In this document: piece after piece, positions 11,042 through 33,828 of the stretch
How the letters are laid out: every line of letters begins with the position of its first letter
Numbering within the stretch: position 1 is the stretch's first letter
Assembly (NCBI GenBank): GCA_009746045.1
Contig: RPFO01000310.1
Coordinates: forward strand, 3,578,100 to 3,642,099
Reading direction: 5' to 3'
DNA length: 64,000 nucleotides
From: Mesostigma viride
Lineage: Eukaryota > Streptophyta > Mesostigmatophyceae > Mesostigmatales > Mesostigmataceae
Position numbers and translations under genes: made by a program
The notes under the pieces: model-generated
What the model was told of the DNA's origin: nothing
Seen by the model: the letters and a program-made list of their open reading frames with translations, nothing else
Database searches by the model: none

Positions 11042-11404
11042 CTTTGTTCTTCTTCTCATTTCATTGTTATCATTATTTTATCTTTATCAGTTATATACAT
11101 ATTTTTACTTCTTTCTTACTTTCCTTTTTTTTCTCTCCTTTACAACTTCTCTTTGTGCCTTCACTCCTCTTTATTCCTCTCACTGTTATGGCATTATTCT
11201 GACTTTCTGATTTGGCACTCCGCAGAGGTGAAAACCATTTATCAAAGAGACAACCAGCGCAGGCCAGAAATCGAGAAATTTATGTTTGTTCATCCTGTCT
11301 ATTTTTTCACTGCCTACCCATTTTCACCTTACACTTTATTTAGAGTGAGATGAGCAATGAGGCTTTAGACCCTGTTGGATAGGTCCGAGACCCCCGTCGG
11401 GGCA
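11042..11404. other. T-rich non-coding DNA flanking the LTR
   Basis: Pyrimidine-rich sequence (runs such as TTTTACTTC and TTTTTTTTCTC) with no supportable gene. A compositionally similar T-rich stretch occurs at 13321-13500, so both may be flanks or tails of the same repeat family. Confidence 0.5.
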
Positions 11405-11998
11405 CCATTAAAAAAAATAAATAAATTATAACATGACTCCGTTGGGAGATCATGTAGCACATATTCCTTGATCGGTTGTGGTGGAGAGAGCCGCGTAATC
11501 TGACTATCCTAACGCTAATCTATCTAGTCTAGAAAAAAATCCTAACTGCCCTACTCATCAAAACGCCTCGAAGCCTCTTGGGGGGAGGTGGCTTGCCCAC
11601 AGGGTCGGGCGTGTGAGCCTTGACAATCTTCTGCCACCGCGTCTTGTTCTGCATGGCAGTCCAAAGAAGGGAGAGAGAGTGGATGCGGTATTCAAACTGG
11701 GCTGGGACCAGTAGGTCACCCAGCAACATCTGGACGTTGTTTCCCTACCCTTTTGGGAATGCCCTTGGGGCCAGGCCAGGTCAGAATGTGCCGCCCCGGC
11801 TGGCCAAGCCGCTGGGGGCCTGCCAGACCAAGGGCGGTGTCGACCTGGCTGGTGCGAGCAAGGTGTCCTACAAATGCTATCCTAGGCTGTCTAAAATCGA
11901 TCGTCCGAAATACGAGGCATGCCCTGATACAAAGACTCTAATGACGGGCGCTTGGAAAACCCTACGTTCAGGACCTGTCGGAGCATCCTGTAAACCCT
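11405..11998 (-). mobile_element. LINE remnant: 3' end and C-terminus of ORF2
   Basis: The minus strand reads LINE ORF2 C-terminal sequence ('MLRQVLNVGFS', 'GMPRISD', then 'PAQFEYRIHSLSLLWTAMQ') down to a 3' tail at about 11407-11460 containing GACTCCGTTGGGAGATCATG. The same tail occurs at 13530, 13640, 30665, 32580 and 33730, marking it as the family's 3' terminus. Coding is broken by stops and frameshifts. At about 11999 the sequence switches to an oppositely oriented ORF1-like fragment. Confidence 0.7.
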
Positions 11999-11999
11999 C

Positions 12000-12314
12000 A
12001 TGGGCCTGGTAGGTGAGGTAGAACTGCGTGGGTGCCACCGCCTTCCCCACTCACGGGACAAGGCGGCTCCCCCACCAGTCCTGCTCACCTTCCCCTCCCC
12101 TGAGGATAAGCAGCGGTTCCTCTCTCGTCGCAAGAGGTTGCACGACCTCACCTGGACGCTGGATGACGACCTGACCCCCGCTCAGCAACAGCAGCGACGC
12201 GACCTGTGGCCGGAATACCTCCGCCATAAGCAGGACCCCCAGAAGCCCAAGGTGTACTGGAGGGGCGGGGATCTGATGATCAACCACAAGATGTGGACGC
12301 CCCCAGCGGGCTAG
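12000..12314 (+). mobile_element. LINE ORF1-like C-terminal fragment
   Basis: The open frame carries 'RRKRLHDLTWTLDDDLTP' followed by 'QQQQRRDLWPEYLRHKQ' and 'VYWRGGDLMI'. This is the conserved tail of the nucleic-acid-binding ORF1 proteins of algal L1-like elements. A diverged sister copy is at 31440-31835. No start codon or complete domain is present; it is a fragment between two oppositely oriented ORF2 pieces. Confidence 0.6.
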
Positions 12315-12639
12315 AGTAGCAATAGCCCTAGCAATTGTAACCATTGGAGTCACTGCCGCTAAGGCAGCCATGCCTAGAATGTTCGCCTAGCTGTGCCAAC
12401 ATACCTAGTCACGTGCCGCCAACGCACGGCACACAACCAGCCATAGCCTTAGCCTAGTCCTAGTACAGCCATGCGACTCGAAAACGCGGAAAAGATAACG
12501 GCAGGCTCGAGCTACCATGGTCCTGATTCTCCCAATTTCTGGCCTGCGCTGGTTGTCTCCTTGATGCTACGCCCGTGCTATGGTCAGATTACTTGCCCAC
12601 GCTATACTTGTTATGCCACGCTTACATGGGTCTTATTGC

Positions 12640-12830
12640 ACCCACAGTTTGCCGGATCGTTAGCCTGTCCTTTTAGCTAGCGCGCCCGATTGCAGCTGTG
12701 GCATGCCTTTGGCATGAAGGAGACTGGGGGTCTCTGCCCTTTCTCCTGTAGTGCACACACAGGGATTAAAAGCACTTCAGTGCTCCGTGACTCCCCAACG
12801 GGAGCACGTGTTTAATTAATTAATTAATCC
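12640..12830 (-). repeat. Dispersed hairpin-bearing repeat, copy 1
   Basis: On the minus strand this reads CGTGCTCCCGTTGGGGAGTC, then AGTGCTTTTAATCCCTG and GGCAGAGACCCCC. Close copies are at 57560-57680 (+) and at 63850-64000 (minus orientation, cut by the window end). A weaker one is at 30520-30560. The GCTCCCGTTGGGGAGTC core can fold into a short hairpin. The family is unnamed; the 57560 copy adjoins the RING-RT retroelement, so it may be that element's 5' end. Confidence 0.6.
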
Positions 12831-12836
12831 TGTAAA

Positions 12837-13316
12837 CTAGCCTAGCTGCCAGTGTGGGCGTGAGTGTCCAGGCCTCGGCGCCATACACGTGTGAGCACCG
12901 TGAGGACGAGGACCTTGAAGAGCATGCGCTTGCGGTGCTCGCCCAGGCCGGCCCTTGGAGCGCCAGTAGGTGTTGAGCGAACGAAGCCTAGCCCAGGCCA
13001 GGCCGATGCGGGTGTCCACATCGTCGGCGGTGTCAGGGAGCCAACTCCCCAACAGTTTGAAGCGATCGCGGAACGGGACCGTCGTCCCGTTGAGCAGGCG
13101 CGGCAGCGGCGGTGTACTGGAGGCCCCAATCACCATCGCCTCAGTTTTGACACTTATCTCCAACCCCACCGCCCTCGCCTCCAGGCTCAGACAGTCCAGC
13201 CAGGTCTGAATGTGCTCGGGGCGTGCGATGAGCATCCGGGCACCATGGGCGCTGAAAAATCGAACTCCTGACCCATACTCATCCAACATCGCCTGTGCCT
13301 CACCACATCCCAGCAA
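12837..13316 (-). pseudogene. LINE ORF2 fragment, reverse transcriptase palm/thumb region
   Basis: The minus strand encodes the part of a non-LTR RT just after its catalytic motif: 'LSLEARAVGLEISVKTEAMVIG', written here in pieces as 'ARAVGLEISVKTEAMVIG', then 'FKLLGSWLPDTADDVDTRIG' and 'AWARLRSLNTYW'. These correspond to motifs D/E and the thumb. The next expected block ('GAEAWTL') is present in the sister copy at 32987-33364. No endonuclease or upstream RT is present, so the copy is 5'-truncated. Confidence 0.72.
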
Positions 13317-13529
13317 TGACCTTCCTTTATTCCATTTTTGTTATTGTTATTATTATTACTCTTTACTTTGTTTTTATTATTTATTTTTTTGGTATTATTA
13401 GGTACCTTTTACATTTTCTTTTCTTTCTTTCTTTCTCTTTTTTCTTTTTCCCTTTCTAATGTATACTCCTTACTTATTCTTTTACTGAGCCCCTTCGTGT
13501 GTGTGCGTATGCGTTCCCTCTTTTCCTTA

Positions 13530-13682
13530 CAATGATCTCCCAACGGAGTCATGTCATAATTTAATTTTAGAGTTACGTTTCGCGGCTTCGCTCACCCCCA
13601 CCCGTCAGCAAGGGAATACCGACGTGCTACGTGATCTCGGGCCAACGGAGTCATGTTATAGTTTAATTTAATTTTCATGCCT
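13530..13682 (+). repeat. Two tandem LINE 3'-tail copies in plus orientation
   Basis: CTCCCAACGGAGTCATGTCA with an AATTTAATTTT tail at about 13530-13570 is followed by a second tail (CCAACGGAGTCATGTTATAG and TTTAATTTAATTTT) ending near 13680. They are in opposite orientation to the remnant beginning at 11405, so the whole 11.4-13.68 kb interval has its LINE 3' ends facing outward. Confidence 0.6.
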
Positions 13683-13961
13683 GCAAACATTAACTTGAAA
13701 CTTTCTTTCTTTTTGTACTACTATTGAAATAGTTTGTTTACCTTGGAAGAAACAAACGTGTTGGAATCATCAGTGGTTATCGATGGCAGATTGCTCGCTG
13801 GAGCTCTGTGGGGCGGGCCAGCAGCTATCTTGGAACAAGATTGTGGTTGATATGGCTGATGATAATGCCCCTATTACGGCCAATTGGTAAAGTGGTCAGA
13901 GGAGCCATGTCCTGTACTTTTGATGTGTGCACCCAAAATTTACGACACCAGGCATTAGGCA

Positions 13962-14068
13962 ACATGCAACATGCACCATGCACCATGCACCATGCACCAT
14001 GCACCATGCACCATGCACCATGCACCATGCACCATGCACCATGCACCATGCACCAGGCACCAGGCAAC
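13962..14068 (-). repeat. 7-bp tandem repeat (CATGCAC)n in the CCDC77 3' UTR
   Basis: About 15 units of the heptamer begin 6 nt after the CCDC77 stop codon. In the sense orientation the unit is TGGTGCA, so each junction creates TGCATG. The array is open in several frames on both strands (MHHAPCT repeats), but these are not genes. Confidence 0.9.
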
Positions 14069-14073
14069 AGGTG

Positions 14074-25284
<11,211 letters not shown>

Positions 25285-26002
25285 TCCCGAGGTCGCTATC
25301 GACTTAACTAAATATATTCCTGATTACATCAGGTCATGCAGACAAGCCTTTTGCGACGGTCGCGCTTTCAGATAGCTCAAAATGGTGGTAATGGCGTGCG
25401 TTCAATTTTCCAGTGCACACGGAGTTCACTCAGTCATCGACGCTCAATGTGCCTGACGGAAGCATGCCACCATAGCCCCTAACGTCTTCCGGCAACTGGC
25501 AAGTCAGGGTAAAATATTTGGCGGGCGAAAGGGGGCAACGTACGTTTTTCAATTTTCCGCTGACCTCCGCTGACCAGTGCATGCGGCTGCTGGCATTCGG
25601 CAGGCCATTTTTGGCGCGACCAGTACGTACCAGGCGGTTGGCGCCACGTAAATTCCCTGATGGACGGCAACTTGGATGCAATCTTACAAGAAGTGAGTGA
25701 TCAGGATTCGGGAACCGAGCGATGCACACTGCGAGCGTACAAGCGCGATCCATCCATTCACGTACCGGTAACTCCCTTCTATTATCTTGTGCACTTCGCG
25801 AAGACAAGGAATGGTCCTGTCACGACGTAATGTCCACTAGTGGCGTTGAATCCTTGCGGACAGTTGTTGTATTCAGATACCGCTAACAAGTGACATCTGC
25901 CTGGCAAATAAAGCAAATTTAGACAAAGAAATTGGTTTTCTTACCGCTGCGCACGCATCGAAAGTTAGGACACATCAATGTTGTAGCGATCTATCAGTGC
26001 TA
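25285..26002. promoter_or_regulatory. Divergent intergenic region between CCDC77 and ELA1
   Basis: 718 bp separate the two start codons. The region is AT-balanced with no ORF, no clear TATA box and no strong known motif that I could see. It must hold both promoters. Confidence 0.6.
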
Positions 26003-29000
26003 ATGGCGTCTGCATCTGCGCGTATTCCAAAAAGCACTTGTGGAGTCCGTTTTAACCCTGGGAAAGATAAAAGCGGAGCTTTGAAGGTCATCCCACCGCT
26101 TGCAGAGTTGGCGCTGCAGGCAGTGGTAAAGAATTTGGATCATCTTTTCGATGTTGGGGATACAGAAGATGCGCTGCTGGCGAAAATTCTGCTCTGCTGC
26201 AGCGCTGAACAGCTAGAGAGAATTCAGCATTATTCCAAGGTGAAACATTGCACGTGGCTGACGCCATATCGATGCAATTGCGCTTGGGCCGTATGGATCT
26301 CCGGATCACCGCATTTTCTTTATTCAGTGCTGCAATTTCATGTTAGCATGATTATGCCAATCAAGTTGGTAGATATGGAGATGTTAGTCCGCCTTGGCCG
26401 AGCTTATTTTGGGGGTGGGGGGAGGGGGCCGGGACTTTTTTCCCTCGGTATGCCTTTTTGTCTGGCACTGCAGGGTAGGGATCTGTCCGCCATAGCAAAC
26501 GAGCCCTGGCGTCGGTGCTATCGACTAACATGGGGGGCTGCTAGCGAAGCCGAAGTGCTTGCCAGGTACAGCAAGGGAAAGCAGAGTGCCGGTGGAGGTG
26601 CATCCGCCAGCAGCAACTCGGCCGATGCGGCTCGTCGCGACGCAGATATCAGTGCAAGCATCAATTGGCACAAGGAATACAAGGTATGCATGCACGCAAA
26701 AGTGCCCTTGTCATGCATCTGCCAGCATTATGGTAAGATGTGAAAGTTTGTTGCCTTTCTAAATGTGGTTCAACTCGATCTTTTCTTGCAGTGTCTTTCC
26801 CCCCCAGGGGTCGCTCTCTGAAATTTCTTTTGTTGACAATGATCCGTTATGAACACCCACCACCCACCTGATCAAACCTGGAAGGAGACGGTACCAGCTG
26901 GAACATGCCTACCATAGCATGTGACAGGAATACTGTCTTCTGACCATGCTCTGCAAGCCGCCACCATCCCCTCTTCCCCTTGCAGGCCAAGGAGGAGCAG
27001 CACCAGCAGAAGCAGAAGCAAACGGGGGAGAGGTTGCGGCAGCTGTACGAGAAGGACGACAAAGGTGGGAGGAGGGGAGGGGGCCGGCAGGTGGAAGGAT
27101 GGTCGAAGGGAGGAGGGTAGGGGTGGCAGGTGGAAGGATGGTCGAAGGGAGGAGGGTAGGGGTGGCAGGTGGAAGGATGGTCGAAGGGAGGAGGGTAGGG
27201 GTGGCAGGTGGAAGGATGGTCGAAGGGAGGAGGGGGGGGGTGGCAGGTTGGAGGGATGGTCGAAGGGAGGAGGGTAGGGATGGCCGGTGGAAGGATGGTC
27301 GATGGGAGGAGAGGAGGGGTAGGCGGGTTTAGCAGGTGGCAGGATGACAAAGGTGATGTGTGTGTGGGCATGGAGAGAACTAGGGTCATGCGTGTGTGGG
27401 TCTCAGATAAGGACGACAAGGCGCATGCGTGCGTGGGGATGGTAGGTGCTGCCCGTCAGCAATGGCACACTGATCATGTGTGTGATGGATCAACTGCTTG
27501 CAAAATGGTTCTAAGTGCGCTGGAGTGGTAAGGGTGCTGTGGGGCTCTCCAGCAAGCTCCCATCATACGAGATTGGGTGTACATTCCTGGTGGTGTGGGC
27601 GAGGTCAGTACAGCGCTGCGTGGCTGCCCCCCCCAAATGCGTGTTGCCCCAGTCCAACATGTCTGCACGTGGACGGTCCTGGGCTCGACAGCCCGCTGGC
27701 CGCTGGGCTCATGTTTCAGGTCATGCAGGCATTCCACGATGTGGTGCAGTTACCTGCTGCGGCACCTTGCCTGCGTGCGATTTTGTTTCCTGCATGCATG
27801 CATAATAAATGCACCTTTATTGCAAGTGTGTGTTCAGTACGCTGCACGCACTCCTGCCTCGTAACTCACATCCCTGCCACCCGTGCTGCCCTGCGCTGTG
27901 GCACCCTTCGCCGTCCTGTCTTGCATCATCATGCTCACAGCGCGCAAGAGCCGTCAGGTCGTCTTCTGTGCCAAGCCCCCCCCTTCGGTGAAACCTGGGT
28001 CCAAGCGTAAGGCGTCCGGGTCTGCGGGTGAGCGGGACACCTGGCCATGAGCATGGCTGCAGATGGTCAACATGCACAAGTTTAGCGCATGGTGTTGAGC
28101 CAGTTGATCACCATACAAGTCCCCAGCGTCAGTTGGCACCCACACATGGCACTAAGTGCACAGTGTACCAGGTGCACAGGACCCCATATTCCATGTTTCG
28201 TTCCAGCCCCATCTCTCCGTGCCAGCATGGCCTTCGCTTCTGCTGCCTTCTGCTGGAGATGGCTGTGGGCTTGTGCGGCAACCACGGCAGAGGGGCAGTC
28301 ACGCCTTTTTTCCTCATTGTTGTCCACTGGGTGAATACAGTGTTTATGCCGCATGCCTGCCACTGCAGGCGGGAACACTATTGGATCCCGTTGGCGGGTC
28401 GGAGCATGGCCATGGTGCCCCGGATGAACCCCAGGGTGTGGGTGTAGCCAACGATTATTCGCATGTGCCCCATGCATGGGTGGACGCAACAAGCAAAGAT
28501 TTTTCTCGAGGCAAAAGCATCGCAACGCTCGAAGTACTGTGCCACACTAGAATCACTGGGCCAGGGATTCAGGGGCCCGGGTTTGGGACTTCAGCTCTAG
28601 GCCTTGAGGTGCGTGCAACATGACGCCTGTGGTGTATTGCCCTACCGTCTGACTCTTAGCACTTTGTGTCCTTGCATTTTTGGCTGCCTGCCCTGGGCTT
28701 TGGGATCTATTTCGCACGGCCTTGCGGGGCATACCCTGGTTGTTTCTGCTTGCCACCGCAGGCCCCTCGCACGGCCACGGCGGAAGTCTGATGAAGAAAT
28801 CGTTGGCGGACTTGAGGCAGAGGTGGGTGTACTGTCCTGATGTGTGCAGGCTTTAAACTGGTGTGTGCAGGATGTGTGTTGAGAGATCGGGCATGTGTAC
28901 TATCAGCTTTAGTTGTCAGGGCTAGCCGGGAAAGCTGCCGTGCAAGCACCTTGCACACAACTGTGCTGTGAGGTCAGGAAATGGGGTGACCGGCGCATGG

Positions 29001-29584
29001 CGTGTTCTACCCCTAACTGGGTGCCCAGAGTGCGTTTGTGTGGCCAACGGTGCACATGGGAGTGGAGTTGATCTCGCCCGATATTCGATAGGTGCCGCCC
29101 AAGGACTTGGTCGCACCCGATATTGTATTGCTGCTGCCCATGGACTTGGTCTCGCCTGATATTGTAGTAAAGGTGCCGCTCAAGGGCTAGGTCTCGCCCG
29201 ATATTGTATAGTTGCTGCCCAAGGACTTGGTCTCGCCCGATACTGTGTAGGTGTTGCCCATGGACTTGGTCCCCCCTGATATGCACCTCTGCCATCGAGG
29301 ATGGACGTTTGTGGGCAATACTTATGTATAATCTTTCATGTTTTTTGCTATGGAGGATGGGTTCTCGCCTTGGACTCTTTGACCCTCTCCATGCGAGCAG
29401 TTCTCACCCAGTGAGCCGCAAGCTGTGGCTTCACAGGCCCACCATCTCCTGCCAAAACAAGCTAATGTCTGGTGCTTGTGTCACCTTGATCCATGGTGCC
29501 CTCTGTCGTGCCTGCGTCTGCAGCTTTGAGTTCAAAGCGCGCAGGAAGTCAGAACCCGTGGTGGTCACGAAGCGGAAGCTCTAG
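26003..29584 (+). CDS. ELA1: Elongin A (Pol II elongation factor / elongin BC-box subunit)
   Basis: Six exons with consistent phases: 26003-26239, 26474-26683, 26986-27064, 27941-28027, 28762-28822 and 29524-29584, for 244 codons. The ATG at 26003 begins MASASARIP. Elongin A binds elongins B/C, stimulates Pol II elongation and can act as a cullin-RING substrate adaptor. Residues 32-42 (PLAELALQAVV) fit a BC-box, with Ala where Cys is usual. A 'LLAKILLCCSAEQLERI' F-box-like helix pair follows. The exon 1/2 joint gives 'SKGRDLS', identical to my recollection of plant ELA1. 'INWHKEYKAKEEQ' and 'RLRQLYEKDDK' continue the family pattern, and the tail is basic ('ARKSRQVVF', 'VTKRKL'). The protein is short, as in plants. 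The last two joints are less certain. Confidence 0.83.
27065..27335 (+). repeat. 41-bp minisatellite at the start of ELA1 intron 3
   Basis: GGTGGCAGGTGGAAGGATGG followed by TCGAAGGGAGGAGGGTAGG repeats about six times, directly after the exon 3 donor (AAAG|GTGGGAGG). The unit's TCGAAGGGAGGAGGG resembles the exon/intron junction (CGACAAAGGTGGGAGGAGGG), so it may be another donor-derived array, though more diverged. Confidence 0.85.
29080..29290 (+). repeat. Imperfect ~58-bp tandem repeat in ELA1 intron 5
   Basis: Four copies of a unit containing CTTGGTCTCGCCCGATATTG and GCTGCCCAAGGA lie mid-intron, about 230 nt before the last exon. No link to a splice site is seen. Confidence 0.75.
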
Positions 29585-30480
29585 CATCACCTAGAGCATC
29601 ACCTGGATGTAACGTTCGGGCATTTTAGGAAAGGGAGGCTGTTTCGTCACTGAGGATGCTGAACTGAGAGGCTGCCTGTGATCTCTGATCCATCTGTACT
29701 TCAATTTTGTTGCTAAGCAATTTGCTCGTGTGCATCTCTTGGATTGAGTTCCTGTTGCTTTTGAGGTGGGCGTAGGTGTCTTGTGGCTTTTGTAGGAGCA
29801 TATAAAGCCAAGCATGTATCATGGTCAGTTGCCCTAGGTTGTCGGTGTGCCTTCTACGCGAAACGGCCCAAGACAACAACTTGCCATTCTGTGTGGGCTG
29901 CTGTGCATGCATGGAGAGAAAGGCACGTCTGTTTGACTGACTGGACTTTGGGTTGCAAAAGTTAGAATCAGGTGGTTCGTGAGGTCCTGTTAGCATTTTT
30001 TTGCCTGTGACCCATGGTTGAAGATGGGAAAATTGTGTGGTGTGTGGCATGGCCGGCACCTAAGTTGCTAGGCTGTGCAGTATGCAACTGATGGGTGTAT
30101 TTTAGTTATCAGCGTTTCATGGGCAGTGTACGGCACGCATGCAGACCTGGCCACATGCCGATCCTCACAAAGCCTGATTGATCCTTTGGCATGCTTTTCA
30201 CCCTATATATCTTGCGGCTAGGTTTTCCATGGAAATGCGCAGATATACCACGTGCATGCACTTAGATAGTTGCACTCTAGTGCATACGTTGCACATGCGA
30301 CATACAGGCCCAGGGCAGATCAGGCTGTAAACATGCGTTATATTGATAACCTGGCCATTGGCAGAGAACCTTGGGCGAACTCCTGATCATCATCGCAGAT
30401 GCCTCAATTGATTTCCACATGCATAGGCCTTGTGACATTGCCTCAGTATCCCAGCAACGACCTCGTAAAATTGTCGTTTA
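29585..30480. other. Intergenic DNA downstream of ELA1, no feature seen
   Basis: No ORF with coding character, no RNA gene and no recognisable repeat family. It should contain the ELA1 3' UTR and polyadenylation site. Confidence 0.5.
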
Positions 30481-30654
30481 GTGTAACTAACTTTTATACC
30501 TTAATTGCATGCATTAATTAATATTAAACACGCGTTCCCGCGCGGGGGAGTCGCAGAGCACAATAATGCAGAGCTATAGAAAAAAGTGTGTCTCATCCAG
30601 GGCTGCATTATGTTGCACGCTGGGATGCATGCACGCGGGGGCCGGCATGCTTGC

Positions 30655-31870
30655 ATTAGAATTAAACTATAACGTGACTCTGTCGATCCGGGGAGATCAT
30701 AGTTGTCTCACTTTGAAACATGTAGCACGTATTCCCTTGCTGGATGGATGGAGGTGAGCGAAGCCGCGAAACCTAACTAAGCTAACTCTAAGCTAATCTA
30801 GAAAATCCTAACTACTCTACTAGCTCAGCATTTGAAGCGCCCCTTGATTCCTCCTGCCGGGGGGGTGGGGCTTGCCCACAGGGGCTGGCGTGCGGGCCTG
30901 GAAAATGGTCTGCCACCTCTTCTTGTTCTGCATAGCATGCAGTCCAAGCAAGAGAAAGGAAATGACACATGTGCTTGCATGCGCGATCAATTATAGTAAT
31001 TTTTTTTGTATCCCCCACGATGATATCCACCACATGGTCAGCCCCGGCCTGGTCTGCAAGTCGTTTTTGCGCTGTCCTCCACGCCATGCATGCAGGACGC
31101 CAGGCCGGTATTCCTATATGTCAACATTGAGAATGATAAATTACGGAGGTGAGAATGGCATGCAACAGAAGGAAATTAAATCCCGAAAGGAAGAACCCGG
31201 CCTCATGACAATAATGAGAATCCGACACGGGCATGCATTCAAGGATCAAGCCTGGCAGCAAAAGGTACAACTAACGACAACACCAAACGACGACACACAG
31301 CAACATCTCTGCCGGCCCACCAGGCCGGGGAATTGTGACCTACACCGTCTGGGTCGCAACAAAGTTGGCCTGGACGCGGTGGAATAACATGTATCAGCCA
31401 CCGTGCGAGTGAGGGCAAGGGACTGGCGCTGCCGCCACGAGAAGCTTGCACAAGCGTTTGAGCGAGAAATCCTCGGTCGCATGGGCCTCCTTGGTGAGAT
31501 CAAGCGGGCCGCCCGGCCACCGCCTTCCCCGCTCGTGGGGTTATAAGGCAGGGGCGCCCCCGCTTCTTCTCATCTTTGTGTACCCAGCCCGCGGACAAGA
31601 TTTCGTTTCTCAGACGCCGCAAGCGGCTCGAGAAGACTCACTACACCCTGGACGACGACTTGACCCTGCATGGCGCAGCAACAACGGCGACGGGAGCTAT
31701 GGCCGACCTACCTCCAGCTCCGGAAGACCGCGGCGGGGAAGCCGGTGTACTGGAAGGGGACGGCCATCTACGTCGGCCACAGGCCCTGGCAAGCGACCCC
31801 CGCGGCCCCAGCTCACCTCCAGACACCCCAGCTAGCTTAGGGGAATACAGCAGTAGTAGTGTATAGAATA
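30655..31870. mobile_element. LINE debris: 3' tail/ORF2 end (-) joined to ORF1 fragment (+)
   Basis: 30655-30960 repeats the LINE 3' tail and ORF2 C-terminal region seen at 11405 and 32570 (for example CACCTCTTCTTGTTCTGCAT and CTTGCCCACAGG), minus-coded. 31440-31835, plus-coded, repeats the ORF1-like tail: 'LDDDLT' in one frame and 'GKPVYWKGTAIYVGH' in another. The two parts face away from each other, as in 11.4-12.3 kb, so the same rearranged arrangement exists twice in the window. Confidence 0.6.
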
Positions 31871-32122
31871 GTAAGGCCTACTGCCACCGTGGCCTTGTAC
31901 TTGTACGGATTTTTATGGGCCCCGGCTACCAGCTGATGACTTAGCATTATGTAGGGCTCCATGTACATGTGTGCCTATACATGATGTGCCACACCCAGAT
32001 GATGCCTACTACTAGCTTTATTAGTTATGCTGTGCCCATGCAGAGAGCTACCGCTCTGCATGCTGAGAAGCCATGCCCTAGCCATTGTTTATAGCCATGA
32101 TGATCGATCTTCCCCCCGGCCT

Positions 32123-32217
32123 AAGTAAGTAAGTAAGTACTTGCGTGTCATGCATGCGCAAAGGCATGCCACGGAGTACTATGCTAATCTCATTAGAAAA
32201 ATAATTACACAAAAGTT
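32123..32217 (-). repeat. Dispersed ACTT-tailed repeat, copy 1
   Basis: In minus orientation this reads ATTAGCATAGTACTCCGTGG, then CATGACACGCAAG, ending in an (ACTT)n microsatellite. Copies in plus orientation are at 33829-33945 and 63665-63757. The constant body with a simple-repeat tail looks like the 3' end of a SINE or LINE family. Confidence 0.75.
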
Positions 32218-32567
32218 TAAACAAATATCGTCTGCATCATCCCCCAACCGTTAAGCACTAGATGGGGATGTAATCCTCATCCGAGCTGTCCTCTACTGTA
32301 ATGGCAGACGAGGCGGTAGTGTAGCGGCCGGCTATCCTCAGGACCAATAACCTCGACCTGCGGACTTCTACCCTGGCTAGCAACGGGCCGCGCTTCCCCC
32401 CGGCCTACTTTATGTGCTGCCCCCTACTATAGGTGCTGGAATACATAGTGGTGTGCAGGTGCACTTTGTGCACCCATCGACCAGCGGGTAGTTTACACCC
32501 TACCCTAGCTTGCAGGAAACGTAGCCCAGAGTGTACTAAACGCCATATGCCCAGGCTTCTCAGGGAT

Positions 32568-33770
32568 ATTAAAATCAATAACATGACTCCGTTGGGAGAT
32601 CATGTAGCACATATTCCCAAGTGCTGGATAGATGGAGCCAATGACTGGATGGAGGTCGGTGGGCGAAGCCGCGAAGCCGAACTAATCTGTAACTCTACTT
32701 AAGCTAATCTAATCCAGAAAACCCTAACTATTCTACACAGCAAAGCGCCCCTTCCTCTTGCCCAGGGGGGGGGGGCCTTGCCCACAGCTAGGGGCTGGTG
32801 TGTGAGCCTGGACAATCCTCTTCCACCTCTTCTTGTTCTGCATATAGCAGTCCAAGCAAGAGAGAGGGAGTGAATGCGATGTTCAAACTGGGCTGGGACC
32901 ACTAGGTCGGCCAGCAACAGTGCTGTGGGTAGGTCATGGCATGCATTTACCTATCTTTTTAGGAATGTCCTTGGGGCCAGGCCAGGTCAGGACATGCCGC
33001 CCTGGCTGGCCAAGCCGCTGGGGGCCGGCCAGACGTACCGAGGGCGGTGTCTACCTGATCGACTGGTGCGAGCAAGATGACAGTCGGCTATGAATGATAT
33101 CCTGCTGCGCTGTCTAATCTCGTCCGAAATGCGAGGCATACCCTGGTGCAAAGATTCTAAAGACCTATTATATGCATGTGTGGAAAACCCTACGTTCAGG
33201 GCCTGGCTGAGCATCCTGGTTACCGTGCCGTTCAGCCGCACGTGTGGCCAGCGTGTCCGTGCATGCATGAGCGTCCATGCCTCGGCGCCATAGGTGAGCA
33301 CCGTGAGGACCAGGACCTCATGAGGAGCTAGCATGCGCTTGCGATGCTCGCCGAGGTCCCTCAAGTGTCACTAGTACTTAGGTTTTGAGCGAACGATGCC
33401 TAGCCCAGGCCAAAAAGGGTAGGGAAACATGTCACGAACTACATCCAGATGTTGCTGGACGACCTAGTGGTCCCAGCCCAGTTTGAACACCGCATCCACT
33501 CTCTCTCCCTTCTTTGGACTGTCGTGCAGAACAAGACGCGGTAACAGAAGATTGTCAAGGCTCGTGAACACGCCAGCCCCTGTGGGCAAGCCACCTCCCC
33601 CCAAGCGGAGGAGGCATTTTGATGAGTAGTGTAGTTAGGATTTTCTAGACTAGATAGCTTAGAGTTAGGTTAGTTCGATTACGCGGCTCCTTCCACCCCA
33701 CCCATCCATCAAGGAATATGTGCTACATGATCTCCCAACGGAGGCATGTTATAATTTAATTTTTAGTGAC
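32568..33770. mobile_element. Inverted pair of LINE 3' fragments with ~350-390 bp arms
   Basis: The left arm and core (32568-33415) are minus-coded LINE ORF2 with 'VLTYGAEAWTLMHA', 'MLSQALNVGFS' and 'RISFIADCHLART'. At about 33416 the orientation flips, and 33416-33770 is a plus-oriented copy of the same 3' region, from the 'VPAQFEHRIHSLSLLWT'-type sequence to the CTCCCAACGGAGGCATG tail. Both 3' ends face outward. The arms could form a long hairpin RNA. Both copies are broken by stops. Confidence 0.72.
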
Positions 33771-33828
33771 TATATTCTGATAGTGACTATATGGTTGGGG
33801 CATGATGCAGACGATACATTGTAACTTG

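Noticed and set aside
27817-28525. Minus-strand ORFs of 86-147 codons in ELA1 introns
   Set aside because: No domain or splice support, and antisense to the gene.
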